A stretch of 64,000 nt of DNA from Eublepharis macularius. Its lineage: Eukaryota; Chordata; Lepidosauria; Squamata; Eublepharidae. The position numbers and the translations under genes are program-made. Positions 22,030 through 33,917 of this stretch are shown here, one piece after another; the stretch's first letter is position 1, and each line of letters begins with the position of its first letter. The stretch is taken from positions 15,068,501-15,132,500 of the forward strand of contig NC_072798.1 of assembly GCF_028583425.1 (NCBI RefSeq), read 5' to 3'. Below the pieces are notes generated by a model. That model saw nothing but the letters and a program-made list of their open reading frames with translations. It was not told where the DNA came from and searched no databases.

Positions 22030-22610
22030 GAAATGCACCCTTGCCAGGACACCGTGTACTGTTCTGGTCATCCCATCTCAAAAAGGATGCTGTGATGCTT
22101 GAAGAGGTGCAGAATGCAGCAACTCAGAGGATCAAAGGATTGGCGCAAGTTCCCCAAGAGGAAAGAAAAGGGGGCTTGGGGCTTCCCCATTGAGCAAAGA
22201 TAGTGATGGTGACAAACGTAAGGGACAATTATGCCTCATGGAGAAAAACTGGAGAGAACCGTTTCTCCTGGAATTCACATGGAATTCGTTGCCACAGGAG
22301 GTGGTGGCAGCTACAAGCATTGCCAGCTTCAAGAGGGGACTGGACAAATATATGGAGCAGAGGTCCATCAGTGGCTATTAGCCACAGGAGATAGATGGTA
22401 TTCTCTTTGTGGGGAGGTGGTGCTCTGTTGTCTTGGTGCTGGAAGGAAGGCAGTGGGAGGGCTTCTGGTGTCCTGGCCTCACTGACAGTCCTTTAGATGG
22501 CACTGGATTTCTAGCCACTGTGTGTGACAGAATGTTGGACTGGATGGGCCACTGGCCTGATCCAACATGGCTTTGCTTATGTTCTTATGTTCTTATGTTC
22601 CTTTCCCATA
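22030..22610 (+). mobile_element. CR1-like LINE 3' end
   Basis: Ends in 'ggatgggccactggcctgat', then 'ccaacatggctt' and repeated 'gttcttat', typical of amniote CR1-like 3' ends. The upstream coding remnant reads NSLPQEVVAATSIASFKRGL. It is 5' truncated and not an intact gene. Confidence 0.7.
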
Positions 22611-22789
22611 TTATTAGAGCATGAAGAGCAACCAATGAAGTTAACAGGCAGATGATCCAGGGCAGATAACTAATTGATCAAACTCGCTGCCTGGTGATGG
22701 CCTCTAACTTGGCTATCTTTGGGGCCATGGCTCCATGGTGGAGAATCTCCTTGACGTGCGGAAGGGTCTTGGCATCTCCAGTTCAGGAA

Positions 22790-23150
22790 GTAGGTGATGT
22801 GAAAGAACTCGACCTGAGACCATGGAGAGCTGCTGCCAGTCTGAGAAGGTAATACTGACCTTGATGGACCGATGGTTTGACACGGTATAAGGCAGCTTCA
22901 TGTGTTCAAAAAGGGATTCGATAAATTCATGAAGGATAGCCCGTCAACGGCTATTGATGATTAAATGGAACCTTCATATTGGGTGGGAACGTAGCTCTGA
23001 ATACCAGTTGGGGGCAGCAACAAGGAAGAGACTTGTGTTGCTTGTGCAGCTTCTGAGTTCATCTGGTTAGTTATTGTGATTAACACTGTGGACTGGTCTG
23101 TTCCAGCAAAGCTCTTTTTATGATATTGTGAAGTGTGAAGAGGCAACCAT
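22790..23150 (+). mobile_element. tRNA-Ala-like SINE 3' part followed by CR1-like fragment
   Basis: 22790-22905 is the SINE body ('gagagctgctgccagtctga', 'aaggcagcttcatgtgttc'). 22905-23150 resembles a CR1-like coding remnant ('gggattcgataaattcatga'). Confidence 0.5.
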
Positions 23151-23206
23151 TTGACTTTACCCTTGAAACAACTCAAGTGTATGTACACATCCCAGCTTAT
23201 ATTATA

Positions 23207-23403
23207 GATCCAGAGGAGTTAGCCGTGTTAGTCTGTAGTTGCAAAATAGTAAAGAGCCCAGTAGCACCTGTAAGACTAACCAACTTTATTGAGGCATAAG
23301 CTTTCGAGATGAAGCATCTGATGAAGAGAGCTGTGGTTCTTGAAAGCTTATGCTACAATAAAGTTGGCTAGTCTTAAAGGTGCTACTGGACTCTACTGTT
23401 TTG
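23207..23403. mobile_element. Fold-back retroelement with 14-bp target duplication
   Basis: Flanked by cagcttatattata at 23193-23206 and again at 23404-23417. Starts with 'atccagaggagttagccgtg', and two inverted arms share 'gactaaccaactttattg'. No poly-A. Confidence 0.75.
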
Positions 23404-23499
23404 CAGCTTATATTATAACGCTGTATATTAAAGCAGAGATGGGTACAAGGCAAGACAGCCCGCTCCAGATCTTTTAACATTTAATGCATAACAAACATA

Positions 23500-24160
23500 A
23501 TGTTTATTTTATTTATTTATTTTATCAATTTTATACCCTGCCCTCCCTGCAAATGGGCTCAGGGTGGCTAACAACATATTTTATACAATTAAAACCATAC
23601 ACATATGTAAAAAAACATTAAAACAATACAAAAACTGGCACTATGATCATTTCAGGCTATAATAAATATCCGAAAGACCAAGTACATAGCTGCAGCACAG
23701 CCCAGGGCGGCCGCCAGCGGAGCACAGGATGCGGCAAACAGGAAGGGGACAATTCGCTGGCTCTTCAACGAAAGGCCCGGCGGATCATCTCTGTTTTGCA
23801 AGCCCTGCGGAACAGTAAGAGGTCCAACAGGGCCCGTATCTCAATCAGGAGTACGTTCCACCAGGCCAAGGGCCCTGACCCTGGTCCAGGCCAGATGAAG
23901 GTCCCGTAGGCTAGGCACCACTAGGAGCTGCTTATCCACAGAGCACAAGGCCCTATGGGGGACATAGTGGGACTGTTAACTGATGACCCTCCCACCCAAT
24001 GGGGATGCAAGCGCCTTGCTGGATCAAACCAAGTATCCACCTAACCCTGAATTTTTGGCAAGAGGTCAACAACCAGCAGGTGCTATGCGGATCCACTGGA
24101 AATGAGTCACTGGTGGACTCTGGTCTACCCATCTCAGTTTCCTTCAAAAAGTGAGAAGCA
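23500..24160. mobile_element. Retroelement fragment, family unassigned
   Basis: Starts with an ATTT tail and 'ctgccctccctgcaaatggg', then carries 'cggatcatctctgttttgca', 'agggcccgtatctcaatcag' and 'cgttccaccaggccaagggc', blocks common in squamate repeats. The family cannot be named with confidence. Confidence 0.45.
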
Positions 24161-25580
24161 GAGATGATCTCTCATTTGCTCAGATTTAGAAGCAATCCTG
24201 GGTTGTTTAATCTATCCCAGTTTTATGAGGTGACAGGCAGAAGATTTGAGTATTACACAACCCTAAATAACATTAAATATCAACAGTCGTTGCAAACCAG
24301 GACAAAAAGGAAAAGAATCTCTGAACACAACAACCTGTCAAACAGGAAGCAACCTGAAGGAAAAGCAGGCCGTCTTGGATATTTCTGGGCCAGAAAAGGA
24401 GAAATTACTTTTCCTTGCTGCTCAAGCATCAAGGGCAGGCAAGATTCAAAAGGAGAGCAGCTCCTGTATCTTGAATATTTGCACAGAAGCAGGAATTTCA
24501 GCAGGTGCCGTTTGTACCAGTTGAGAAGCCGACACCTGCCGAAACGTTTCCTTCCTGCCTTCCTCTGAGGTTTTCTGTTTTATTGAGTCATACCGGCAAG
24601 GTTCACAGGATAACAAGAAGAAAACGTCTGTGCAATTTCTGTATACATTTTATAACTATCCTTAAAATACTTATGTCTTTAAAAAACACCTCCTATCTAA
24701 AGTTTTGATGTCCTACCTTCGTGAAATCAGATAAACTATTGCTCATGCTATTGTTTGTGATTAACACAAACCTGATTTTTAGGATAAGGGTGAGGATTAG
24801 AGCACCCACAATCCTTTAAATAGCTGGTGTCTCTGACTGTCAACAGTTCGCCTTTGGAAGAGTGGAGAAGACAAAAAGCCTTCTGCAATTAAATTCAAGA
24901 ACCACCCACTGTGTTGCAGAAGAGAGACACCCTGCCAGCTGTCACTCACTGTCGTCTGTCAAAGCCCCACAAGTATTTACTGCCTTAACAGATCGAAGAA
25001 CTCAGCGTTCCACTAGTGCACCTCGACCGTGGCTGAAAATCTCTCAATGCTCAAGTGTTTTTTTTTTAAAAACTATGATGCTGCCTTCTATTAATTCAGA
25101 CTATTGTCCTTCTAGCTTGGGGGTGTCTCCCTAACTGACTAAAACCCTCCAAGTCTGTATGTTTTGCAACTGGACTGAAAAAATGATGCCTATTGATATT
25201 GATAGTATTTTGTAGTTAGGATCAGCCTGTTTTGTTGTTGGTAGCAAACAAGTCTAGTAGCAGAACAGTACATGTATTTTATGAAGCTGCTGTTGATTCC
25301 TTATTCTTATTATATCTTAAGATTTGGACCATTTGCCCACTGAAGAAATTGAATAACTGAAAACAACAAGCAACGTTCTTTAACCTTTTCAGACCTGGGA
25401 CCCAACTTGAACCCCCAGCCAGTAGCATGGGATCCATTTAGTGGCGAGCATGTGATAAGAAGTCATGGAACATCACAGTCACATGATTTTAAGTTATAAG
25501 ACATTGTAATCACATGATATCACAGTCAGCAGCTGGAAGAGGAGGAGCCAGGGTTGTGAATTCACCAGCATTAAGGTCTA
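24161..25580. other. Unique sequence
   Basis: No repeat recognised. Open frames (for example plus 24164-24568) lack splice-site or homology support. Confidence 0.4.
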
Positions 25581-25582
25581 GA

Positions 25583-25861
25583 CTAGAGGCAGGCATGAGC
25601 CGAAATATGAATCGAAGTTTGTCACGAACCGGGCTGATTTGTGGTTCGCAAACCTGCAGTTTGTGGGAGCTCATTTCTCATGAACCATGACGAATTTTAT
25701 CCCAGTTCATTTGGTTCATATCTCAGTTCATCACTGCAGACAACCTGGTGTTAACGAACTGGTTCGTGAACCGAGGCAAGTTCGTGAAAGTTCGTGGTTC
25801 ATGGAATGTGATGAACCATGAACTGCATAGTTCGGAATTTTCCCGGTTCGTGCCCATCTGT
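25583..25861. mobile_element. MITE-like element rich in GAACC/GGTTC inverted motifs
   Basis: Ends aggcaggcatgagccg and cggttcgtgcccatct are imperfect inverted repeats. The interior has many ttcgtgaacc-type blocks in both directions. No clear target duplication. Confidence 0.5.
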
Positions 25862-26219
25862 AGTCAAGACTATAGGCGGCAGACCAAAAGAGATAGGAAC
25901 AGAAAATACAAGCTATGCACCATGTGGTTTATTAATGAAGATGTACACCCAGCACAAGAAATTTCAAAGATGTCCTTTGTGGCAAAAATTCTCTTTTTGT
26001 CTTTTCTCTTTCCTTGCCTGGCACAGTCTGAGGTCTTTCTCAGCGTCTAACTATACATTATTTTTTCCCAGTTATGTCCTTAAGTCGGATCGCAGACGTG
26101 TTCTCTGCGCTTTTCAAGCAGGCATCAGGTGCCCAATTCATCTTAGGAGTGCAATTCCCAGGGGGAATCTGGGAACATCTCCAATTAAAAGGATCTAGTG
26201 CAAAAGGATCTAGTGGAAG

Positions 26220-26325
26220 GTGGTGTGAAAGACCCCCCCTACACACACACACAGGAAATCTTGATCTACATGTTAGAATAGACAATACTGGCCTTGATAG
26301 TAGAAGGCAGTTTCATGTGTGTCCA
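26220..26325 (+). mobile_element. tRNA-Ala-like SINE 3' part
   Basis: 'gtgtgaaagacccc' through 'gacaatactggccttgatag' and 'aaggcagtttcatgtgtg'. Contains a short CA microsatellite. Confidence 0.55.
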
Positions 26326-26329
26326 TGAC

Positions 26330-27000
26330 AACTTTCTAAATCCAATGAGCTTAGATGGATGTAACTCTGTTTAGGATTAGCATTGTAATTTCTGCATAAC
26401 ACATCAAAGCACAGCCCCTTTTCGAGATTCTAAACCTCAGAGCTTCCCAGCAACAAGAAACCCAGGTGCCTGGAGTGGTTTATCAGAGGACAGAATCTAG
26501 TAAAACCCTTTGATTATCTGCAAAAAGCGGTTTCACTGGATTTCTGGCAGAAGAGCAGAAACTTTTAGATAAGCAAAGCCAGCATGTTTTCAACCAGTAT
26601 CTGCTAAAGCTCTCCTAATGGAGGAAAGTTAATTTAACCTCTAACATAATAATGAGCGTGTTGAAGAGAATGAGCGCCCCGCTCCGTAAACTCAATAACC
26701 TGGTTTCTTAATGGAGACATTATGAGACGAAGCAATTAATTCCAAAGAAAAATAGGACTCCCTCATCCTTGTAATAAAAAGAAGATATACCAGATTTACA
26801 AGGGTGGAAAAAGCAACCATGAGGAAAATAAAAGAAAGCCCCGACTAAAACACTATGCGGATAATGAATACTACTCTCTTTTGTAAGTGGGATACTAAAA
26901 AATATTATAGAAAAAGAATGGTCTGATGAATACGGTTTTAAGTGGTTGGTTTTAACAACTATTTTGTGTTTACTGAGGACTGATCCAAAATGAGAAGTTG
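26330..27000. other. Unique sequence, possible conserved non-coding element
   Basis: About 670 bp with no repeat and with balanced composition. 26560-26760 is rich in TAATT- and ATTA-type homeodomain-like motifs ('gcaattaattcc'). This is only suggestive. Confidence 0.25.
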
Positions 27001-27100
27001 TAGTTTACCCGGATTCAATCCCCACAAACATATGGGCACTTCGGCTCACATAAGAGAGCAGGTTTCACCAATTCCCCCTGCCCAATGCAGACCACCCCAC

Positions 27101-27328
27101 TAGGGTTGCCAGCTCCACGGTGGGAAATTACTGGAGATCTGGGGGGTGAAACCTGGATAAACCTGGAGAAAGTGGAGTTTGGGAAGGGAAAGGACCTTGG
27201 CATGGCATAATTCTATAAAGTTCACCCCCAAAGTAGCCATTTTCTCCAGGTGAACTGATCTCTGTGGCCTGGAGACCAGTTGTAATTCCAGGAGATCTCC
27301 AGCGACTACCTGGAGGCTGGCAACCCTA
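27101..27328 (+). mobile_element. hAT-like MITE, TAGGGTTGCC family
   Basis: Perfect 8-bp duplication caccccac at 27093-27100 and 27329-27336. Termini tagggttgccagc and gctggcaacccta are exact inverted repeats. Confidence 0.88.
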
Positions 27329-27745
27329 CACCCCACATGGCATTGTATCTCATACTTGTTTGGAGAATTCCCAACCCCAAACAACTGCTTACGGCTGCGG
27401 GGCTGCTTTGGCTGCTTACAGCTGCTTTGCCTCAACAGCAGAGCTCTTTTGTACAACAACCATATTTGTTAGCCATTTTGGAGTTCTGGATGAGAACAGA
27501 TACTGAGTTTATCCTGAGTGTGTCTAGTGCAAGGGATAGCAACCTTTGGCTCTAGAACTGACCATAGAAGCAAGTAGGGCTCTTTAAAAAAGAAAATGAA
27601 ATCATGAAATTAAGGTCTATTGGAGGGGCAGGTGGGATGCTGAAATAGCCAGTATGTGAAGGGAATGACAGGAAAAGGTTGGGACTACCTTGCTTCTCAG
27701 AAAAGAAAATTATAGGGGTGAACAGTGTCAGAGATCCAAGTGTGA

Positions 27746-27960
27746 TAAGGTTACAAGCCTCCAGGTAGTAGCTGGAGATCTCTCAGAATTACAACTGATC
27801 TCCAGGCAACAGAGACCAGTTCCCCTGGAAAAAATGGCTGCTCTGAAGGGTGAACTCTTTGGCATTATATCCCACTGAGGCCCCTCCCCAAACCCCACCT
27901 TTTCCAGGTTCCACCTCCTAAAGTCTCCAGGAATTTCCTATCCTGGACCTGGCAACTCTA
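27746..27960 (-). mobile_element. hAT-like MITE, TAGGGTTGCC family
   Basis: Ends taaggttacaagc and acctggcaactcta. Duplication aagtgtga / atgtgtga (7 of 8) at 27738-27745 and 27961-27968. Confidence 0.8.
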
Positions 27961-28419
27961 ATGTGTGAACCATGCAAAGATTTATGACAGAACACAAAAA
28001 TAATCATACAGGGTGTTGCTGTGTATATTTATTACTTATGAAAGGACTTGCAACAGCCAGTGTTTGGATCGCGAAAACTTGTCAATTATCAGTCACGTTA
28101 CACTGCTTAGTTTCAGTTATGCAAATGGATTTTTTAATACTGTCTCTTTGCCGATCTCTTGATCTGAATTTTGACATAGTTTGGCTCCGTAATTATAAAC
28201 GGTTGCTGACCCTGGTCTTACTGAGTCTAAACTGCTCTAGGCCAGATCTGTTACCTTCCTAACTTCTCCGATGCAAGCATTAAAAAAAAAAACCAGAAAG
28301 GGTAGCATATAACATTTCTAAAGATAAATGTTTTCAATAAACTCATCAAAGGTAAGTCATGTTTTATTACTCACACAATACGTAATCCTCCTGTCGATTT
28401 CTCTACCATAAGCTGTCAT

Positions 28420-28952
28420 TTTTTTTAAAAAAATTTATTGGTGAGTATACTTTTCAAATTCAATACATTCATTCCCTCAATATCTAATTAACCCTATCCC
28501 CCACCCTTTTCCTCCCCCCACTCTATCGACTTCCAACAGCTTTCCAACCCTTAACCCCTCTTATTACTTAATAAGTCCCTTACACTAAGCACATTCTAAT
28601 TCCCCCCCCCCCCAGGTATTCTATCATATATATCAAATATCCTATCAATATAATATACTTCTATCAATTATGCTATCAAATATTCTATCAGTATAATATA
28701 CATTTATCAGTTATACTATCAATATAGTATAAATCTTATACCCCTCAATATAGCAGACCAGTATAATATAGTATAATATATAACAAAAGTCTTAATTTAA
28801 ACATATTCTATTTCTTTTAAACCTATATTCTATCAAATATACTGTCGTCATTATAATATGTATTAAAACCCCTACTGTGTGCCCTGCCACCAATGTGGCA
28901 CAGCATACAACACCGTACTACACATTCATTATATAATATACAATCTGATCCA
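28420..28952 (-). mobile_element. L1-like LINE, 3' end, reverse, 5' truncated
   Basis: A 17-bp duplication with one change (28403-28419 and 28953-28969, ctaccataagctgtcat) bounds the insertion. The minus-strand 3' end is A-rich (poly-T at 28421 on the plus strand). 'ttccaacagctttccaaccc' is the complement of a block in the plus-strand copy at 31414. Hallmarks of target-primed insertion are clear; the L1 assignment rests on the 3'-UTR style. Confidence 0.7.
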
Positions 28953-28985
28953 CTACCATAAACTGTCATGATGACCGCTAACTTA

Positions 28986-29103
28986 GGGCCAAGCTACACA
29001 TGACAAATGACACTTGAACAGCAAGTGTATTTCTCCCTGTTCACTTGCCCTCCACTAAATCCACTTGCCGTTCAAGTGTCATTCGTCATGTGTAGCTTGG
29101 CCC
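28986..29103. mobile_element. Short palindromic MITE
   Basis: 118 bp. gggccaagctacacatgac at the left and its complement at the right, plus inner arms around cacttg. Flanks are TTA and ATA, so a Harbinger-type duplication with one change is possible. Confidence 0.65.
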
Positions 29104-29112
29104 ATAGATGAT

Positions 29113-29333
29113 CTTGGAGCCAGAGTGGTGTAGCGGTTAGAGTATGGGAATAGGATCTGGGAGATCCAGGTTAGAATCCCCACACTGCCATGAAAGCTCA
29201 CTGGGTGCCCTTGAGCCAATCACACTCTCTCAGCCTAACTTGCCTCACAGGGTTGTTGTAAGGATAAAAGAAGAGAATGATGCAAGCCATTTTGGATCCC
29301 CATTGTGAAGAAAGGAAGGGGAAAAATGGAGTA
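29113..29333 (+). mobile_element. tRNA-derived SINE, near full length
   Basis: 'ggagccagagtggtgtagcg' through 'ggttagaatcccc', 'cctcacagggttgttgtaag' and an A-rich tail. Confidence 0.8.
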
Positions 29334-29414
29334 AAAAAATTTAAAAATATTCTCCTATTGTACCTTGGAGGGGAAGGGGGCTGAAACGGCTGGAAAGCAA
29401 CTTTTCTACAGTCC

Positions 29415-29674
29415 CAGGGCTTTTTTTCTGGGAAAAGAGGTGGTGGAACTCAGTGGGTTGCCCTCGGAGAAAATGGTCACATGGCTGGTGGACCCGCCCC
29501 CTGATCTCCAGACAAAGGGGAGCTTAGATTGCTCGCCGTGCCACCAAGCAGCGCGGAGGGCAATCTAAACTCCCCTCTGTCTGGAGATCAGGGGGAGTGG
29601 CCACCAGCCATGTGACCATTTTCAAGAGGTTCCGGAACTCCGTTCCCCCGCGTTCCTGCTGAAAAAAAGCCCTG
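29415..29674. mobile_element. Palindromic hAT-like MITE, CAGGGC family, copy 2
   Basis: 260 bp with perfect 8-bp duplication tacagtcc at 29407-29414 and 29675-29682. Same ends and mirrored arms as the 5490 copy. Confidence 0.9.
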
Positions 29675-29682
29675 TACAGTCC

Positions 29683-30837
29683 CTTAGCAAAATCACAGAT
29701 GAAATGAGATTTGAACCAGAGACTAGACAATGTGCACACCCAGCCACCGGACTATTTTAATATATCAGCTTTTTTAGGAAAGGCTTGTAATTGGGTATTA
29801 CTTGGCTTTAAGCAGCATACACAAGTATTCTCTTTCAGACAGGCTGCCTCAGATAATCTTTTACTTGCATCTGTTTGCATCCAGTTTGCAATTCCTGGAC
29901 CACATCCTCCAGCCCTCCGCTGGACAGAAGCTAACTCCACCACAATGATACTCTATCGTTAATAAATCCTCTCTGTGTACGCCAGCCATAAGGCCAGCAG
30001 CAGTTGCTGTGTCCAAATGCCCGAGGTCACAATTAGCTGAATGCATAACTAGGGTGATGTCATGCCAGCCTGCCTCGACTAACTATTTCACACGCCCAAC
30101 ACAAACACAACATTTCCAGAACTCAATACATTTCTAAACAGTTTACCCCTGGATCGTTAAGAAACTTAAGATGGTTCAGGTTTATCTGGTCTACCATTTT
30201 GTTTCAGAGGGCACAAGCTGTCCCTAGCAGGGTGTGAAGACAAAGGCTTTTCCTTGCTGCCCCCCATATCTAGTGCCCAGAGGTATACTGTTTCTGTCCA
30301 TGGAGGTTCAATTTATCCATATCCATAGTGGCTAATAATTGTTGTTATATACATTCATGGAAGGTGGATCTATTCTAAAAGACAGTGGTTATCATGACAT
30401 CTTGTGCTAGTGAAACTGACAAGCATGTTGCTCAAAAGAAGCACTTCTTTTTGTCTATAGGAAATCTACAAACACTTTAATAGGGCAGCCCAAGTTCTCA
30501 TATTATGACAGGTGTCTCCACTGTCCACTTATGATTCTTTACAATTCTATCATGTCCCTTTCAGTTGTTTATTTTCTAAAATAAAAAAACGTGTTAGCAT
30601 TTCCTTATATAGGAGATATTTCACTCTTTTCCAGAATTTAAATATCACTTCTCTGTATCTTTTTCAGCATGGATATCCCAATTATTTCAAGTGTGAATAC
30701 CCCAGAGGTTTATCTAATACCTTTGTAATACTTACTGTTTTATTCTTCAATCCTTTGACACTAGCTGGCCCGGATTTCACGAGAGGTAGGCTGCAGTTAA
30801 ATACTCTAGTTAAATAGGTTTATTTTCTCCCAAGCAG
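29683..30837. other. Unique sequence
   Basis: No repeat or exon recognised. Confidence 0.4.
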
Positions 30838-31200
30838 GAACTGTGGCTCAGTGATAGAGCATCTGCCAGGCTTGCAGAAGGACCCAGATTCACTGAGGCT
30901 GATTCTGCACACGTTGGATAATGCACTTTCAATGCACTTTAGCAATCATTTAGAAGTGGATTTTTTGTTTCACACACGAAAAATTCAGTTCCAAATGGTC
31001 TCTAAAGAGGATTGGAAGTGCGTTATTCAACGTGTGTGGAATCGGCATCAATCACCAGCGTCTCCAATTTTTAAAATGTGGAAGTAGATGATATGGGATA
31101 ACTTGACCTAAAACCCTAGAATGTTGCCAGTCTAAGACAATATACTACGATAAACCAATGGTATGATTCAGTATAAAGTCGCTTCACATGTTCCATATGC
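30838..31200 (+). mobile_element. tRNA-Ala-like SINE split by a MITE
   Basis: Head 'ctgtggctcagtgatagagc' at the left. After the insert, the body resumes with 'gttgccagtctaagacaata' and 'gtatgattcagtata'. The insert (30899-31049) has inverted ends gctgattctgcacacg and cgtgtgtggaatcggc and inner arms around gcacttt. Confidence 0.7.
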
Positions 31201-31220
31201 TTTCAAACAATATATTAGAA

Positions 31221-32130
31221 CAGGGGTACCCAACCTTTTAAAGTCTGTGGGCACCTTTAGATTTCTGACACGTGGTGTTGGGCGCAACTACAAAATGGCT
31301 GCCACAGGAGGCGGAGCCACACACACAGAGGAAAGCCAAGTGCAGGGGGAAAGAGGGGTAATTTTAAATACACGGGGAAAGACAAGTAAGAGGGAATAAA
31401 AACATCGCTGCAGTATAGAAATTAACTAATTTTATTTCTGGCAGATAACTGTATAATGGAGAAACTATATAATCAAAACAGAATGAATATAAGATATGTA
31501 GAAGGAAGTAAAGAAAAACATATAGAGTATAAGTTAAATTGATTGACTTATATTGAACGTATATAATGTTTATAGAAGTACTTAACGTTATGTAGAATGA
31601 GGGACAAATTGTTTGTCCCATATTGATGAGATTAGAATGTGTAAGATAGAGTATAGAGTACAAAAATTAGATAAAAGATTATTATTATTAAAGAATATAT
31701 GCCAGGAATGTAATATTTAGTGGATAAGTTAAGTGGGAAAGGGAATAGAGATAACACTGTGTTATAATAGATAAGCTTAGAAGAGAGCGAAAGTATATGT
31801 TTAATAGAATAAAATAAGTTTGAAATGAGTAGGGGAAAAAAGGGATAAGGGGTTGGAAAACTGTTGGAAGTCAACAACAGGGGGGGAAGGGAGGGGGTTA
31901 GAACTGGAATATATAAAGGAAATTGATTGTAATGAGCATAATATTGATTTCTAATCCAATAAAAATTAAAAAAAAAATCACTGCAGCAACAGCTGTCGCT
32001 GAAACGTTAGTTTAACCTGCACGGCCAATCAGATCTCCAGCGGCCAATCAGAAGCCCTATTGGGCAAAAGTCCTGCATGGCCTAACCACTTTGTGAAAAC
32101 ACCAGGTGAGCACCACGTTGGGGACCCCTG
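31221..32130. mobile_element. hAT-like element interrupted by an L1-like insertion
   Basis: Termini caggggtacccaacctttt and gttggggacccctg; flanks tattagaa and tactagag (6 of 8). The element reads 'gtgggcacctttagatttct' and 'atggctgccacaggaggcgg', then is interrupted at 31414-31973. Confidence 0.75.
31414..31973 (+). mobile_element. L1-like LINE 3' end nested in hAT element
   Basis: Ends 'ccaataaaaatt' plus poly-A. Target duplication about 12-14 bp (atcgctgcag before, atcactgcag after). Shares 'ggttggaaaactgttggaag' with the complement of the 28420 copy, so both are from one family. Confidence 0.7.
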
Positions 32131-32306
32131 TACTAGAGAAACTGTGCAGCTACCACTCAGGATTTACTTGTCTGCCTCTCACATCATGGTTCTGAGCCTC
32201 CTTACGGCTTTCTACAAGTGTAAGTAAGGACAGATCTTCCTATTCAGCAATGTCACATGGTAGAGACCTGCTGTATCCCCTTTCCACGCACATGCTTTGC
32301 CATAGA

Positions 32307-32480
32307 GAGCCAGTTTGGTGTAGTGGTTAAGAGCGCAGGACTCTAATTTGGAGAGCTGGGTTTGATTCCCCACAGTTTTGAGGAACCATGCATCTGACGA
32401 AGAGAGTCGTGGTTCTCGAAAGCTTATGCTACAAATAAATTGGTTAGTCTTAAAGGTGCTACTGGACTCTCTACTATCCA
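32307..32480 (+). mobile_element. tRNA SINE head plus single-arm fold-back element
   Basis: 'gagccagtttggtgtagtgg' and 'gggtttgattccccac' (SINE head), followed by 'gcatctgacgaagagagtcg' and 'ttggttagtcttaaaggtgc' from the fold-back family, here as one arm only. Confidence 0.65.
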
Positions 32481-32498
32481 GGAGTTTGGCAACCCTAG

Positions 32499-32695
32499 AA
32501 GAAGAGAACCTGCTTTGAATGCGGAAAGTCCCTGGTTCAATCCCTGACACCTCCAGTTAAAAAGAAAAAACCAGGAAACAGACGATGTAGAAGACGTGTT
32601 CTTGAGAACCTGGGGAGCTTTTTCTAGTCAGAGCAGACAACACTGGTCATGATAGACTAAAATTCTGATCAATACAGGGCAACTTCACGTATTCA
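32499..32695 (+). mobile_element. tRNA-Ala-like SINE
   Basis: 'cctggttcaatccctgacac' followed by 'tagtcagagcagacaacact' and 'cagggcaacttcacgtattc'. Confidence 0.65.
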
Positions 32696-32699
32696 GAAA

Positions 32700-33260
32700 T
32701 TGGCAACAGGTAGCATACAAGTTGTAGGTTCTTCTCATCAATATCTTTGATGTCCCATCTCCCTTGAAAGGAATTAGTAAACACCTCCTTGTCCCTGTTT
32801 CATCTTCATAAGCCTCAGGATGAAAGGGGCAGTTTGTAAGCCAATAAAAAGCATCAAAAATCCTCGAATCCCATTGCTGATCGTTATGCTCATGAGGCAC
32901 ATATTCAACTTTCCCTTAAGTCTATTTGCTTCCCTTTAAATCTATTATTCAGCCCAACAAAGAGATGATACAGATGTAATCTTCTTTATAGCTAAACACT
33001 TTAGTTTACAGACTGTTGGTGCCTTGGGTATTAAAGAAAACAGGAGCGAATGTCAGAACCATTTGTTAATTTTTTTTCCTGATGGGAGCATCCTTCTCAA
33101 AACCTAGAGACAAGGACATTTTCAGAACCACTCTAAGCAGAGTTGCATCTTTTGAAATCCATTGAAGTTCATGAGCTTGGAAGGGGTAACTGTGTTGGCG
33201 GGCACTGTTTGAGAAACAACAGCCAAACTTCAAGAAAAAAAATCAATATATTGTCGAAGG
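32700..33260. other. Unique sequence
   Basis: No feature recognised. Confidence 0.4.
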
Positions 33261-33371
33261 CTTTCATGGCCAGAGAACGTTAGTTGTTGTCGATTTTCCA
33301 GGCTGTATGGCTGTGGTCTTGGTCATGCCAAGACCACAGCCATAAAGCCCGGAAAATCCACAACAACTAAA
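33261..33371. repeat. Inverted repeat of an unclassified retroelement end
   Basis: 'gattttccaggctgtatggc' and 'aaagcccggaaaatcc' face each other around 'ggtcttggtcatgccaagac', forming a near-complete hairpin. 'tcgaaggctttcatggccag' precedes it. Confidence 0.6.
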
Positions 33372-33917
33372 AAAATCAATGTTGCTTCATTCCCTAAAAT
33401 CTTCCTGCAATTTCTCTAGGCTGCCTTGCCCACTGCCAAATGGCCTCACCATCTGACCAACAGAACCTGCTTTCCTGTACCCAAGAACAATTTCTTGGTA
33501 TTGTTGGTACAATAGATTGCTGACGATAACCAAGTTGAAATCATGACTACAAACAACCATTAATTCTCCTGCAAATTCAAGACCAAGCCTGCTATTGCTA
33601 GATATGACCTATATCCATGGGATTCTTGACTGTAACGACCGGATTTAATTAATTTCAGTTGTTTCACTCCTCAGTGTCATCTCTACTTTCTTAATGTGTC
33701 TGCTCACCTTTTTATCTTGCCCTTCCATAACTATGTTCTTCTATCATACACCATTTCCCCCTACACATATATAATTTCCTTCTTTGCAGTTTATTTTATG
33801 CCACCAATCTGGTTGCTAAAGTGGGTCCTAGGCATAAGACCCAGGAAACCTCCAGTTCAAATCTCTCCTCTGCCATAAATCCACTAAAGGACCTTGGGCA
33901 TGCCTCCCTCTCTCTAA

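Noticed and set aside
22190-22485. Short coding gene with NSLPQEVVAATSIASFK
   Set aside because: Recognisable as a CR1-like LINE remnant that occurs throughout reptile genomes.
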